64,000 bases of DNA from Helicobacter felis ATCC 49179 (GCF_000200595.1 NC_014810.2:186001-250000); one strand, 5' to 3'; shown: positions 1 through 9,266, numbered from the stretch's first letter. Translations and numbers: made by a program. The notes: generated from the letters alone by a model not told the origin.

Positions 1-1
1 A

Positions 2-562
2 TACCGGGCGGATATTAAACAAATGTTAGAGGCTTACGCACTTTTGACCAACAAGAGCATGAATATTGAAGAGTTGGTGCATGGGCCATTATTAGCGCGC
101 AAAATGTACATTTACTTGGGTTTTGTTACAGGGCTTTTAAACCAGCAAGAACAGGAATTAACCACACGCCTAAGTGTTACGCGGGATGAAGATCTGAGCA
201 CAGATTTAATGCGCATGTTAGGTCTTTTGAGTATCTTTCAAAAAAAATACGAAAAGGCTGTTGGAATCTTCACTTTTCTCATCGATAAACGCAAGGAAAC
301 TAGCGCAGAGCCCTTACTTCTTGCCAGTCTGGCCTATATTGCCCTTAAGCGTTATGGTGATGCGGCCTTGTTACTAGAATTTGCCAAAACCAAATTACCC
401 GGTAATTACGATGTGCGCTATGGTTTGGGATTGCTCTACCAACGCATGGGCAATTTTGAAGCCAGTTTAAACCATTTTGGCGCGATCAAGGATTCAGATT
501 TTCAATCTATTTATCTTGATTTTGCTATTCAGTCTCCCACAGCCCAAAAAGATTTCCCGTGA
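2..562 (+). CDS. C-terminal part of a TPR-repeat protein (HP1479-like), 5' end outside window
   Basis: The reading frame is open to the left edge, with in-frame codons before the first ATG at 23, so this is the 3' end of a longer gene. The visible part is helical. From about residue 75 of the ATG-initiated fragment it has helix pairs of tetratricopeptide type (alternating small/large residues, a YGLGLLYQRMGNFEASLNHF segment near the end). TPR arrays are protein-protein interaction scaffolds; the partner is unknown. In H. pylori, as I recall, the gene before uvrD encodes a large hypothetical protein, which fits. Its TGA overlaps the GTG start of the helicase (GTGA), so the two are probably translationally coupled. 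Confidence 0.6.
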   Translation, partial: YRADIKQMLEAYALLTNKSMNIEELVHGPLLARKMYIYLGFVTGLLNQQEQELTTRLSVTRDEDLSTDLMRMLGLLSIFQKKYEKAVGIFTFLIDKRKETSAEPLLLASLAYIALKRYGDAALLLEFAKTKLPGNYDVRYGLGLLYQRMGNFEASLNHFGAIKDSDFQSIYLDFAIQSPTAQKDFP

Positions 563-2439
563 AAAAGATTCTCTTAGCCGATCTCAATGAGCCTCAAAGA
601 GAGGCTTGTATGCATGTCAAGGGTCCCTTGCTCATTTTAGCCGGGGCAGGCAGTGGCAAGACCAAAACTCTAACCACCCGTCTAGCTTACTTGATCGCTA
701 GTAAGGGTGTGCCTCCCCAAAACACCCTTACCTTAACTTTTACCAACAAGGCCGCTAAAGAAATGCAAGAAAGAGCTGGGCAACTTTTGCGACTCTGTGG
801 GCATACGCACACGCAATCTGCATGGCTGACCACTTTTCATAAATTTGGATTTGCTTTTCTTAAGGAACACGCCTCGCTATTGGAACAAAAAAAATTTAAA
901 CTGGTCTCTCCTGAAGAAGCCAAGACACTCAGCAGGAGTGCCATTCTTAATCTTAAACCCGGTTTCATGGATGCAGATGTGTATTTAGGCCATGCATTTA
1001 AAATGATCTCTAGAATCAAGAATCATCAAATTGATCTAAGAAATTGCTATCCGGATATCCAAAAGGCCTACACTATTTACCAAGACATTCTATTAAAAGA
1101 AGATCGAATCGATCTAGATGATCTGTTAGCCATCCCTTATGCCTTGCTCGATCGTTTGCCTGATTTGGCCATCTATACTAGCCAGCGCTACGCCTTTATT
1201 ATGGTTGATGAATACCAAGACACTAACCCACTACAATTTAAACTCTTGCAAAAACTCTGCACCACCCATCAAAATTTATGCGTGGTGGGCGATGACGATC
1301 AGAGCATTTATGCTTTTAGGGGTGCAGACATTAGCAATATTTTAGATTTTCAAGATCAATTCCCTCAAGCCAAAGTGATCAAATTAGAGCAAAATTACCG
1401 CTCCTCCAAAGAGATTGTCAAATGTGCCAACACCCTTATTGCACATAATACACAGCGTCATCACAAACGCCTCTTTACACACAAACCCAACCACCAAGAT
1501 CAACGCCTTGTCTGCAGGCATTTTAACGATTCTCAAGAGGAAAGCGCGTTTCTTGTGCGCACGATTTTAGAACGCATTGAGTGTGGAGTCGCCCACCATG
1601 AAATTGCCATTTTATACCGCCTTAACACCCTTTCTAAAGGTGTGGAAGAGAGTTTGCGGCGCGCACAAATCCCCTATAGAATCGTAGGCAGTGTAGGGTT
1701 TTTTGGACGCAGTATTGTCAAAGACCTTTTGGCGTATTTGCATGTTATCCACGATCCTTGTAATGATGAGAAGTTATTAAGAATTATCAATAAGCCCCCT
1801 CGTGGCTTAGGAGTCAATCGGGTAGAAAAAATCACACGGCTTTCTCAAGAAAAAGGGCTTTGTATTTATCAGCTCTATGTGCAAGGCCTGCTAGATTCTG
1901 TTTTAGACGCACGAGGGCGTAAAGGATTAAAAACGCTCTTTGATCATGTGCAAAAGTGGCAATCCCACAAAGGGGCCGGGGTGTTAGACACACTTCTACA
2001 AACTTTTCCCCTTGATTTAGATTGCAGTGAAGACGAACTTACCTGTGTAGAGAGTTTAAAAATAATGCTTGAAGATCACTTTGAGGATCGGCAAGCTAGT
2101 TTAGCAGATTTTTTAGAGCAAAGTATCTTAGAAGAACCCAGAGTGAAGACCACAAATGCGCTCTCTTGCATGAGTGTGCATGCGGCTAAGGGGTTGGAGT
2201 TTCGGGTTGTGTTCGTGGTGGGCTTTGAAGAGGGCTTTTTTCCTTATTACAAGGCAGATTTAGAGGAAGAGCGCCGTCTCTGCTATGTGGCGATCACGCG
2301 CGCTAAAGAGGAACTATATTTATGCAGTGTGGCTCAAAGACTCTATTTTAACAAGCTACAACAGGGCTTAAAACCCTCGTCTTTCTTAGAGGAGGCAAAA
2401 CTTTTGATCGGGACAAATCGATGCGCTCCCTTATTCTAA
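559..2439 (+). CDS. uvrD: UvrD/Rep family superfamily 1 DNA helicase
   Basis: ATP-dependent 3'-5' DNA helicase of the UvrD/PcrA/Rep family, acting in nucleotide excision and mismatch-type repair and in clearing replication blocks. SF1A motifs occur in order: Walker A GAGSGKT (residues 29-35), DEYQDTN motif II (about 218), GDDDQSIYAFRGAD motif III (about 244), EQNYRSS motif IV (about 276), VHAAKGLEF motif V (about 540) and YVAITRAKEELY motif VI (about 576). At 626 aa it is shorter than E. coli UvrD (720 aa), mainly by lacking a long C-terminal tail. It starts at a GTG overlapping the previous stop, and its end overlaps flgA by 19 bp. UvrD, PcrA and Rep cannot be separated by motifs alone. Confidence 0.93.
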   Translation: MKKILLADLNEPQREACMHVKGPLLILAGAGSGKTKTLTTRLAYLIASKGVPPQNTLTLTFTNKAAKEMQERAGQLLRLCGHTHTQSAWLTTFHKFGFAFLKEHASLLEQKKFKLVSPEEAKTLSRSAILNLKPGFMDADVYLGHAFKMISRIKNHQIDLRNCYPDIQKAYTIYQDILLKEDRIDLDDLLAIPYALLDRLPDLAIYTSQRYAFIMVDEYQDTNPLQFKLLQKLCTTHQNLCVVGDDDQSIYAFRGADISNILDFQDQFPQAKVIKLEQNYRSSKEIVKCANTLIAHNTQRHHKRLFTHKPNHQDQRLVCRHFNDSQEESAFLVRTILERIECGVAHHEIAILYRLNTLSKGVEESLRRAQIPYRIVGSVGFFGRSIVKDLLAYLHVIHDPCNDEKLLRIINKPPRGLGVNRVEKITRLSQEKGLCIYQLYVQGLLDSVLDARGRKGLKTLFDHVQKWQSHKGAGVLDTLLQTFPLDLDCSEDELTCVESLKIMLEDHFEDRQASLADFLEQSILEEPRVKTTNALSCMSVHAAKGLEFRVVFVVGFEEGFFPYYKADLEEERRLCYVAITRAKEELYLCSVAQRLYFNKLQQGLKPSSFLEEAKLLIGTNRCAPLF

Positions 2440-3092
2440 GTCTATTTTGCGCGCATATTCTGCTAGCCAATCCCATCAACTTTTTAAGCCAATGTCTGCA
2501 AAAGGCCTATACAGATTTTTACCATGCCTATGTATTCCAAATCCGTAGCGTGCAGGTGGATTTGACAAGCGGAAACCTAGATCAATTAGACGCATTTCTT
2601 AAACCTTATGAGCAAAAAGGCCTCATGCCCATCGCTCTGCGTCCCCAACAACTTTTGCGTTCCGATGGGTGGATGCGTGTGGGGGGCGCATTGCTCAAAT
2701 ACCAAATCATCGCAGATATTCAAATTTACAAAACCAAGAGCGCGCTCAAGAAAGACACCAACCTAGATAATAGCGTGCTGTATGCCCAAAGCGTGCCCTT
2801 TGAACGCTTTAACACTCTTCCTATTGATTCTTCTTATATCAACAATAGCAGCACCAAGAGTTTTTTGGGGGCTAATACCCTTTTGAGTGTGGATAAAGTC
2901 GCTCCCAAGATTTTGGTTTATAAAAACGAGATTTTTAGCGCGACCTTGACCAGTGGGTCTATTTCTTTGGAAACTTCTTTGCAGGCTCTACAAAATGGGA
3001 GCTTAAACCAAGTGATTGAGGCTTTGAATGTGCAGAGTAAAAAGCGCGTGCAGGTGAGAATCACAGGGCTACTTAAAGGAGAGGTGTTATGA
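2421..3092 (+). CDS. flgA: Flagellar P-ring assembly chaperone FlgA
   Basis: Periplasmic chaperone needed to assemble the P-ring around the flagellar rod. The N-terminus (residues 1-17) is a short Sec signal peptide ending in LLANP. The C-terminal third has the SAF-like beta-clip pattern of FlgA: alternating beta strands, then LQNGSLNQVIEALNVQSKKR and a final VRITG strand, where the family has a conserved G.IG..I.V.N..S. The 223-aa length is normal. The start lies inside the end of uvrD and the stop overlaps ubiX as ATGA, so the gene is embedded in a non-flagellar operon, as I recall for H. pylori HP1477. The N-terminal half is poorly conserved, so the call rests on the C-terminus and synteny. 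Confidence 0.75.
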   Translation: MRSLILSLFCAHILLANPINFLSQCLQKAYTDFYHAYVFQIRSVQVDLTSGNLDQLDAFLKPYEQKGLMPIALRPQQLLRSDGWMRVGGALLKYQIIADIQIYKTKSALKKDTNLDNSVLYAQSVPFERFNTLPIDSSYINNSSTKSFLGANTLLSVDKVAPKILVYKNEIFSATLTSGSISLETSLQALQNGSLNQVIEALNVQSKKRVQVRITGLLKGEVL

Positions 3093-3655
3093 AATTGGTC
3101 GTAGGAATCAGCGGGGCGAGCGGGACACAACTCGCGCTTAAATTCTTAGAGCATATCCCTAAAGAATACGCCCTTTTTGTGGTGATAAGCCAGAGTGCTA
3201 AACGCGTGGCACGCGCTGAAGAGGGCCTTGATCTTAAAAGCACACTCAAACAATGGCAACGCCCCCTAGAAATCTTTGAAGAATCCCAAATTAATGCGCC
3301 CATTGCCTCAGGGAGTTTTGGTATAGATGCAATGGCAATCATTCCAGCAAGCCTAAATATTGTAGCTAAAATCGCGCATGGAATTTGTGATGAATTGATG
3401 AGTCGCGCCGCGGCCGTAATGCTTAAAGAGCAGAAAAAACTTTTAATTGCCCCTAGAGAATTGCCCCTGCATAGCATTGCCCTAGAAAATCTGCTCGCTC
3501 TAGCGCGCGCCCAAGTGATCATCGCCCCGCCCATGCTCACTTACTACACAAAGCCCCAAGATTTAGAAAGTATGGAGCTTTTTTTAGTGGGCAAGTGGTT
3601 AGATGCTTTGGGCATTGATAACCATCTTTACACGCGTTGGGGGCAACCATGCTAG
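3089..3655 (+). CDS. ubiX: Flavin prenyltransferase UbiX
   Basis: Transfers a dimethylallyl group to FMN, making prenylated FMN, the cofactor of UbiD-type decarboxylases; in a menaquinone maker it probably serves the UbiD-like step of the futalosine pathway. The N-terminal [16 protein letters not shown] (residues 6-21) is the family's FMN-binding Rossmann start, and the C-terminal half carries [17 protein letters not shown] and an [12 protein letters not shown]-type tail, as in UbiX/Pad1. Length (188 aa) is typical. The ATG overlaps the flgA stop by 4 bp. Confidence 0.93.
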   Translation: MKLVVGISGASGTQLALKFLEHIPKEYALFVVISQSAKRVARAEEGLDLKSTLKQWQRPLEIFEESQINAPIASGSFGIDAMAIIPASLNIVAKIAHGICDELMSRAAAVMLKEQKKLLIAPRELPLHSIALENLLALARAQVIIAPPMLTYYTKPQDLESMELFLVGKWLDALGIDNHLYTRWGQPC

Positions 3656-4143
3656 AACATTGCGCTATCTATCCGGGGACTTTTGATCCCATCACCAATG
3701 GGCATTTGGACATTATCCAGCGTGCGAGCGCGCTTTTTGGGAGGCTCGTGGTGGCGATTGCGCGCTCTAAGGCAAAATCGCCCATGTTTAGCCTAGAAGA
3801 GCGTTTAGAGATGATGCGCTTGAGCATTGCGCCTTTGGCGCGCGTGGAGTGCATGGGCTTTGAGGGTTTGCTGGTGGATTTGGCTAGAGAGCGCAATGCA
3901 CGCTATATTATTAGAGGCTTAAGGGCGGTGAGTGATTTTGAATTTGAGTTCCAGATGGGCTATGCTAACAAGTCTTTAAACCCGCAATTAGAAACCCTCT
4001 ATTTCATGCCCGCCTTGCAAAACGCCTTTATTAGCGCGTCTGTGGTGCGCTCTATCTTGGCTCATAAGGGGCAGATCGCCCATCTAGTGCCCGCGAGCGT
4101 GGTGGATTTCATCCAAAGGCGGGGCGATGTGGATCGTGTTTGA
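3649..4143 (+). CDS. coaD: Phosphopantetheine adenylyltransferase
   Basis: Fourth step of coenzyme A synthesis: 4'-phosphopantetheine + ATP to dephospho-CoA + PPi, in the cytoplasm. The nucleotidyltransferase motif [12 protein letters not shown] (residues 8-19, with the TxGH class histidine) and the C-terminal ISASVVRSI (family ISSTxVR) are both present. I chose the ATG giving [10 protein letters not shown] because the motif then begins at the usual distance from the N-terminus; an upstream TTG at 3637 adds only four residues. The start overlaps the ubiX end by 7 bp. Length 164 aa is normal. Confidence 0.95.
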   Translation: MLEHCAIYPGTFDPITNGHLDIIQRASALFGRLVVAIARSKAKSPMFSLEERLEMMRLSIAPLARVECMGFEGLLVDLARERNARYIIRGLRAVSDFEFEFQMGYANKSLNPQLETLYFMPALQNAFISASVVRSILAHKGQIAHLVPASVVDFIQRRGDVDRV

Positions 4144-4699
4144 GGGGGTGGATACCAGTGGCAAAAGCACTCAAATCAATCTACTCAAACCCCTTTTTCC
4201 CAAAGCCATTTTTAGCCTAGAGCCCGGAGGCACGGCACTGGGCGAGCATCTGCGCCAAGCCGCCTTGCATGGTGCTTTTTGCGCCCAAACCCAATTTCTC
4301 TTATTTCTAGCCGATCGCGCCTTGCATTTAGAGGAGGTGATCAAACCCAATGCGCACAAACTGATTTTTAGCGATCGCTCTTTAGTGTCTGGTTTGGCAT
4401 ATTCTAGCTATGGCTTAGAACACGCATGGGAGTTGCACCGCGCACATGGTTTGGATGTGTTGCCGGATATGGTCTTATTGTTCAAGTTAAACGCCCACAC
4501 CCTAGAAATGCGCCTGCAAGCCAAAAACCCCGATGGGATCGAATCTAGGGGGGTGGATTTTTTAATGCGCGTACAAGAACGCTTAGAGCAAGCTTGCGCT
4601 CTGCTAGGCGTGCGCACGGAGTCTATTAATGCTTCTAAGAGTGTGGAGGAGGTGCACAAAATAGTGCTAGAAAAAATCTATGCGCTGTGTGCTCTGTGA
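4127..4699 (+). CDS. tmk: Thymidylate kinase
   Basis: Phosphorylates dTMP to dTDP for DNA synthesis. It shows the P-loop [11 protein letters not shown] (residues 4-14), the [14 protein letters not shown] segment that matches the DR-Y dTMP-binding motif, and a lid region around residues 130-150. At 190 aa it is slightly short for the family. It starts inside the end of coaD (17 bp overlap) and its end overlaps comF by 20 bp, so the operon is extremely compact here. Confidence 0.94.
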   Translation: MWIVFEGVDTSGKSTQINLLKPLFPKAIFSLEPGGTALGEHLRQAALHGAFCAQTQFLLFLADRALHLEEVIKPNAHKLIFSDRSLVSGLAYSSYGLEHAWELHRAHGLDVLPDMVLLFKLNAHTLEMRLQAKNPDGIESRGVDFLMRVQERLEQACALLGVRTESINASKSVEEVHKIVLEKIYALCAL

Positions 4700-5264
4700 G
4701 AGTTGGACACGCCCTTTTAATTTGGTGTGCGCACGCTGTGATCCCCTCTTAGAGCCCCAAATTTTAGTGCGTGAAGTGGAGGGAATCGCCATTTATGGGT
4801 TTTACCTCTATGAAGAAATAGAAATGCTTTTAAAGAGTAAGTATTATGATATTGGGAGTCGGATTTTAATTCTTTTAGCCCGCAAGGCAGGACACACTTT
4901 TGAACAAGAGATCAAGCCCTCCTTGCAACTTCCCTCCAAACTTCAAGGAATCGCCATTGATGACATGCCCAAAAGGGCCTATGCGCATAGCGCGGTGATA
5001 CTTAAAGGGTTCTGCCAAGCAAGCAAGTTATCCGCCTTATATAACCAACTTAGAGCGACTAAAAATATCACCTATGCGGGAAAGAGTCGCGATTTTCGCC
5101 AAAACCACCCTAAAGGTTTTACTTTTAAGGGCGTGAGGGGGGATTACTTTTTAGTGGACGATATTTTTACGACAGGAACGACTATGCAACAAGCCATTGT
5201 AACCTTAGAAAAGGCAGAGGCTAGGGTGCATTTTGGAGTGGTGCTCGCCCACGCTAAACATTAG
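4680..5264 (+). CDS. comF: ComF-family phosphoribosyltransferase-like competence protein
   Basis: Member of the ComF/GntX family, required for natural transformation in Helicobacter and Campylobacter, probably at a cytoplasmic step of DNA uptake. N-terminal cysteine pairs (CVLC at residues 3-6, CARC at 17-20) form a zinc ribbon. The C-terminal half is a type I PRTase fold with the PRPP-loop signature VDDIFTTGTT near residue 160. Length (194 aa) matches short epsilonproteobacterial ComF. It is the last gene of the operon; its stop lies 11 bp inside the end of the convergent HP1021-like gene. Enzymatic activity is unproven for the family. Confidence 0.85.
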   Translation: MRCVLCESWTRPFNLVCARCDPLLEPQILVREVEGIAIYGFYLYEEIEMLLKSKYYDIGSRILILLARKAGHTFEQEIKPSLQLPSKLQGIAIDDMPKRAYAHSAVILKGFCQASKLSALYNQLRATKNITYAGKSRDFRQNHPKGFTFKGVRGDYFLVDDIFTTGTTMQQAIVTLEKAEARVHFGVVLAHAKH

Positions 5265-6135
5265 ATTTACGAGGCAAATTATAACGGCGGCGTTTTTCCC
5301 AAAGAGATTTACGGCTAATGCCTAGATGTTTGGCTAATTCGGTGTCGGTGTAGCATGGGCTAAACTGCACGATGGCGTTTTTTTCATAGTCTTGGATGGA
5401 GAGTAGCTCTAAGGGCATGCCCATTTCTTGGTGATCCTCTAAATCGATCACATTTTCAAAATCAAGCGACCCAACTCCTACAAAGGAAATAATAGCGTTG
5501 CGCTTGCCAAGAATTTTAAGACATCTATCTCTCTCAGAGGGTTTTAACGCCTCTAAATGCGTAGCATAGACAGTGCCTTGAATATTTTCTAAAGACACAT
5601 CTTTCAAAGAGATAAATTCCAAATTAAGATGGTGGGTGCGGGCGTAGTGTAGGGCAAAAATATCGGCGTTGTTTTGGGTATGGCTACGGATAATAAGAGG
5701 GAGGGAGCGTTCCATGTGGGGGCTAAAATTGCGTTGCGTGATCATAGCATCTAGGTATTTATCATAGAGGCGCACACGATTTAAAATCTCTTTATAGGCC
5801 TTATGATAGTTGATTCGACGAATCAAGTCTTCCATTTTAAAAGGTTTTAAAATATAGTCCTTTGCACCGGCTTGCAGAGGGCGATTTACACTATCTTCGC
5901 TAATGAAATTGGTCATCATGATAGTGATTGAATCGGAGTTTTTGCGCACAAAGTGCGCACAGCGATCCACACACACTTTGGCAGATATTAAGACCACATC
6001 GTAATCTTCCTTAAAATTATGAAAGATACTTGAGACAACTTGGCAGTGGTAGCCTATGCCTGTAAGCGCGTTGGCAATGCTTTGGGCTAGGTGGACCTCA
6101 TCCTCAACAATTAAAGCGGTTTCAACTTTTTTCAT
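5254..6135 (-). CDS. HP1021-type orphan atypical response regulator
   Basis: Orphan regulator that in H. pylori controls many genes, responds to redox state and binds the replication origin. Residues 1-120 form a receiver domain with the acidic pair ED (11-12) and the KPF lysine (97). However, the position that should be the phospho-accepting Asp is Ser51 (VLISAKVC), so phosphorylation control is not expected; this is a known trait of HP1021. The last 25 residues are a Fis-like helix-turn-helix (ELAKHLGISRKSLWEKRRR). No kinase gene is adjacent. The start overlaps the ispDF stop by 14 bp, so the two are co-transcribed, as in H. pylori. Confidence 0.9.
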   Translation of the reverse strand: MKKVETALIVEDEVHLAQSIANALTGIGYHCQVVSSIFHNFKEDYDVVLISAKVCVDRCAHFVRKNSDSITIMMTNFISEDSVNRPLQAGAKDYILKPFKMEDLIRRINYHKAYKEILNRVRLYDKYLDAMITQRNFSPHMERSLPLIIRSHTQNNADIFALHYARTHHLNLEFISLKDVSLENIQGTVYATHLEALKPSERDRCLKILGKRNAIISFVGVGSLDFENVIDLEDHQEMGMPLELLSIQDYEKNAIVQFSPCYTDTELAKHLGISRKSLWEKRRRYNLPRKSNV

Positions 6136-7354
6136 GCAGATCGATAGGGCGACTCGTGATTTGCACCACAGCCTGCGCGCCCATGCCTTCCTTTCTTCCT
6201 ATGAATCCCAAGCCCTCCAAAGTAGTGGCTTTAAGATTAACCTGATGGGGGTGTATGCGCAACAAATTAGCGACATTTTGACAGATACGCTCTCTATAGG
6301 GAGCGATCTTTGGAATTTCAGTCAAGAGATTGAGATCCACACTTTGCACAATATAGCCCATGTTTTGCAAGAGAGCATAAATTTCTTGGAGCATGATCGC
6401 CGAATCCATATTTTTAAAACGAGGGTCTTGATCGCTAAAATACATCCCAATATCCCCTCCCTTGATCGCGCCCAAGATCGCATCACTGAGCGCGTGCAAT
6501 AAAACATCCCCATCACTATGGGCTTTGAGTCCTAAATTTTGACAATCTGCAGATTCAATGAGGATTCCGCCAAGCTTGAGGGGTTTGTGCAACTCGAAAG
6601 CGTGCGTGTCAAAACCCATGCCAGTATGCTGAGTTGGCGGATCGATAAGGGGGGCCAATATAGCAAAATCCCAACGATGGGTGAGTTTGTGCAGGTGCGC
6701 GCTTCCCTCTATGAATTCTACCCGCGCGCCCAAGTGCAATAAAGCACTGCTCTCATCGGTAAATTTTCCTAGTCCATAGGCTTTTTTCAGGCTAGAAGTC
6801 AAGCAAATTTGGGGGGTCTGCACACAGCGGACCTCTTGTCTGTTCAGTGTCCATGGGGGTGTCCCACAAACAAGAGTATCGCTAGGAGGCATAGCCGGGG
6901 CAACGCCATCTAAGGTTTGTTTTTGCATGGTGTCAAAAAGATTGAACAGCACACGCAAATCTAGTCCAAAACGGGCGACATCACTCACCACCACAAAATG
7001 GCTTTCTACATGCACTAGGGCATTTTGCACGCTCTCTTGACGGCTTTCTCCGCCCACCACCACGCAGGCACTAGGTAGGCGTTGTTGCACAAAAACCCGC
7101 TCTACAGGATTACTCACCACGATAACAATGCGCTCAAAACACCCCAAACGGGCAAATTGCTCATACACTCTCTGCCACAAGGGCATGCCGTGCACTAAAA
7201 TCCATTGCTTTTTGAGGTTTTCTAAGCCCTCTAGGCCCTCCACAAAACGCCTGCCCTGTCCTGCAGCTGCTAGGATTAGCGAGACTCCCATGCCTTTAAA
7301 AACACTAAAATCTATCTCTTTTAATTTTGTCTCTTTTAATTTTGGCATAACCAT
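6122..7354 (-). CDS. ispDF: Bifunctional IspDF, MEP isoprenoid pathway
   Basis: Fusion enzyme typical of Campylobacterota. The N-terminal IspD half (about residues 1-235) is a CDP-ME cytidylyltransferase with the LILAAAGQGRRF nucleotide loop, a KKQW lysine and the SRQES segment. The C-terminal IspF half (about 240-410) is the MECDP synthase, with GMGFDTHAF and AHSDGDVLLHALSDAILGA zinc-binding motifs. Together they perform steps 3 and 5 of the MEP pathway. The first 20 residues, before GVSLILAAAG, are lysine-rich and variable, so the exact start is uncertain. Divergent from thiC; transcribed with the HP1021-like gene. Confidence 0.95.
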   Translation of the reverse strand: MVMPKLKETKLKEIDFSVFKGMGVSLILAAAGQGRRFVEGLEGLENLKKQWILVHGMPLWQRVYEQFARLGCFERIVIVVSNPVERVFVQQRLPSACVVVGGESRQESVQNALVHVESHFVVVSDVARFGLDLRVLFNLFDTMQKQTLDGVAPAMPPSDTLVCGTPPWTLNRQEVRCVQTPQICLTSSLKKAYGLGKFTDESSALLHLGARVEFIEGSAHLHKLTHRWDFAILAPLIDPPTQHTGMGFDTHAFELHKPLKLGGILIESADCQNLGLKAHSDGDVLLHALSDAILGAIKGGDIGMYFSDQDPRFKNMDSAIMLQEIYALLQNMGYIVQSVDLNLLTEIPKIAPYRERICQNVANLLRIHPHQVNLKATTLEGLGFIGRKEGMGAQAVVQITSRPIDLHEKS

Positions 7355-7418
7355 TCATTGTATTACGACTTGACTTAAAATAAGCTAATACTCTATGCTT
7401 AGTGGTTAAAAATATCTC

Positions 7419-7460
7419 AAAAGCTTACCAAGAGCAACATATAAGGGTATCTTGGCTTTT
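7419..7460 (+). promoter_or_regulatory. Inverted repeat upstream of thiC
   Basis: Two nested arm pairs lie between ispDF and thiC. AAAAGC (7419-7424) pairs with GCTTTT (7455-7460) and CAAGA (7429-7433) pairs with TCTTG (7450-7454), with a 4-nt bulge on the left and a 16-nt loop. It could be a leader structure or, with the T-run, a weak terminator/attenuator for thiC. A possible -10 (TATGTT, about 7475) lies downstream of it, in which case it would be upstream of the transcript. No TPP-riboswitch core (CTGAGA, CCTGAT) is visible. Confidence 0.3.
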
Positions 7461-7506
7461 AAGTTGCGCTACGCTATGTTAGGACATCTTAATAAGAGGA
7501 GATAAG

Positions 7507-8844
7507 ATGGCACGCACATATTGCGCTAAACGCGCCAACGACCCAATTAAAACCCAATTACACTACGCCAAGAAGGGTATGATCACTGAAGAGATGGCTT
7601 ATATTGCCAATGTAGAGGAAGTAAGTCCAGAATGCGTGCGCGCAGAGGTAGCGCGCGGGCGTTTGATCATCCCGGCTAATATCCAACACCAAAATTTAGA
7701 GCCTATGGGCATTGGGATTGCGTTAAAAACTAAGATCAACGCTAACATTGGAAGTTCTGCCATCATCCACTCAGTGGATGAAGAGGTAGAAAAATTGCGC
7801 ATCGCTATCAAATACGGAGCAGATACCGTGATGGATCTCTCCACCGGTGGGGATTTAGATATGATTCGCGCAGAGATCATTAACGCCTCCAGTGTGCCTA
7901 TTGGCACTGTGCCGATGTATCAAATTCTGCACGATGTTAATAACGATGTGATGAAACTAGACATCGACACAATGCTAGCTGTATTAGAGAAACAAGCTAA
8001 ACAAGGGGTGAGCTACTTTACCATCCACTGCGGGTTTTTGCTCGAACACATGCCCTATGTGAGCAAACGCAAAATGGGGATTGTGAGTCGAGGGGGGAGT
8101 TTAATGGCCTCTTGGATGATGCATTATCACAAACAAAACCCCTTTTACGAAGCTTTTGATGACATCTTAGCCATTTGCCAAGCTTACGATGTAAGCTTGA
8201 GCTTGGGGGATTCTTTACGCCCGGGTTGTTTGGCTGATGCTAGCGACACCGCCCAATTTGCAGAACTCAAAGTTTTAGGGGAGTTAGCCAAGCGTGCTTA
8301 TGAAAAAGATGTGCAGGTGATGATTGAAGGTCCCGGACATGTGCCCTTAAATCAGATCGAGCGTAATGTCAAACTCCAGCAAGAGTTTTGTAATCAAGCC
8401 CCCTTTTATGTGCTAGGACCTTTGGTAACCGACATTGCTGCTGGCTACGATCATATCGCTAGCGCGATTGGGGCGTGTGTGGCGGCATGGAAGGGGGTGG
8501 CGATGCTCTGCTATGTAACGCCCAAAGAACATCTAGGCTTGCCCAATGCTAAAGATGTGCGAGAGGGGATTTTAGCCTACAAGATCGCCGCGCATGCTGC
8601 TGACATCGCACGGGGTCGGATCAACGCCCGCGTGCGCGATGATTTGATGAGCGATGCGCGTTATGCCTTTGAGTGGAACAAGCAATTTGAACTCGCTCTC
8701 GATCCCGATCGTGCGCGCGAATACCACGATGAGGCTCTGCCCCAAGAGGTGTTTAAAGAAGCGGAGTTTTGCTCCATGTGTGGGCCTAAGTTTTGTAGCT
8801 ACAAGGTGAGTCAGGATATTTTTAAGAATTACAAAGGGGCTTAG
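7507..8844 (+). CDS. thiC: Phosphomethylpyrimidine synthase ThiC
   Basis: Radical-SAM enzyme converting aminoimidazole ribotide to HMP phosphate, the pyrimidine half of thiamine. Diagnostic features are NIGSS and STGGD near the substrate site, the SRGGS loop, EGPGHVPL, and the C-terminal cluster motif CSMCGPKFC (about residues 421-430) that holds the 4Fe-4S cluster. At 445 aa it is the short bacterial form without the long N-terminal extension. A strong ribosome site (AGGAG, 6 nt before ATG) supports the start. From recall H. pylori lacks thiC and salvages the pyrimidine, so this is a metabolic difference. It is convergent with the cytochrome gene, overlapping by 4 bp. Confidence 0.96.
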   Translation: MARTYCAKRANDPIKTQLHYAKKGMITEEMAYIANVEEVSPECVRAEVARGRLIIPANIQHQNLEPMGIGIALKTKINANIGSSAIIHSVDEEVEKLRIAIKYGADTVMDLSTGGDLDMIRAEIINASSVPIGTVPMYQILHDVNNDVMKLDIDTMLAVLEKQAKQGVSYFTIHCGFLLEHMPYVSKRKMGIVSRGGSLMASWMMHYHKQNPFYEAFDDILAICQAYDVSLSLGDSLRPGCLADASDTAQFAELKVLGELAKRAYEKDVQVMIEGPGHVPLNQIERNVKLQQEFCNQAPFYVLGPLVTDIAAGYDHIASAIGACVAAWKGVAMLCYVTPKEHLGLPNAKDVREGILAYKIAAHAADIARGRINARVRDDLMSDARYAFEWNKQFELALDPDRAREYHDEALPQEVFKEAEFCSMCGPKFCSYKVSQDIFKNYKGA

Positions 8845-9209
8845 TTTTGCTTGTTGCTCCTAATAGAAGTGATGTAATAATAAATGGCCTTGATTTCATC
8901 CAGAGTCAGGTTATAACGAGGCATGATGGATTTCCCTCGTTCTAGGGCGTTTTTAAAGCGTTCAAAACTCAAGTCATAAATGGGGGGGGCTTTAAAGATA
9001 CGCTCCTTGCCATGTTGGGTGTAATGAGTGATGATTTTCTCTTCGCCTAGCGGGCCGTGGCAACGCGCACAACTAATATCACGCGGATTTTTATAAAGTT
9101 CTTTGCCATATTCAAGAATTGTGATAAAGCTCTCTTCTTTGACCTTCACTTTCAAAGCCTGCGCCTCCAATAGCCCCAAACATAGCCCCATAACCACCAG
9201 TCTGCGCAT
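8841..9209 (-). CDS. Small exported c-type cytochrome
   Basis: Mono-heme cytochrome c of about 122 aa. Starting at the ATG with AAGGG six bases upstream, the N-terminus [18 protein letters not shown] is a Sec signal peptide. The heme motif CARCH is at residues 47-51 and the likely axial Met is Met96 (SIMPRYNLT), followed by the usual helix [13 protein letters not shown]. It probably carries electrons in the periplasm; its partners are unknown. A longer ORF from 9248 would precede the signal peptide and is less likely. A run of eight G/C bases at 8982-8989 lies within the gene, short for phase variation. Confidence 0.85.
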   Translation of the reverse strand: MRRLVVMGLCLGLLEAQALKVKVKEESFITILEYGKELYKNPRDISCARCHGPLGEEKIITHYTQHGKERIFKAPPIYDLSFERFKNALERGKSIMPRYNLTLDEIKAIYYYITSIRSNKQN

Positions 9210-9233
9210 GCTAGCCCTTTTCAAAGATTTTTG

Positions 9234-9241
9234 ATTATAAT
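9234..9241. promoter_or_regulatory. Symmetric shared -10 of the divergent cytochrome c and folD genes
   Basis: The octamer ATTATAAT equals its own reverse complement and so presents TATAAT to both strands. Rightward, transcription would start near 9247, about 20 nt before the folD ATG; leftward, near 9228, about 20 nt before the cytochrome ATG. Both leaders have ordinary lengths, so one element can serve both genes. Confidence 0.55.
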
Positions 9242-9266
9242 AGCGCAAAAAATTCTTAGGATGAAT

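Noticed and set aside
7355-7506. TPP riboswitch before thiC
   Set aside because: The conserved CTGAGA and ACCTGAT-type segments are not present; only an inverted repeat was kept as a weak candidate.
8982-8989. Eight-G run in the cytochrome gene as a phase-variable switch
   Set aside because: Short for frequent slippage and the gene is intact; a similar run at 35153-35160 in the dihydroorotase-like gene was judged the same.
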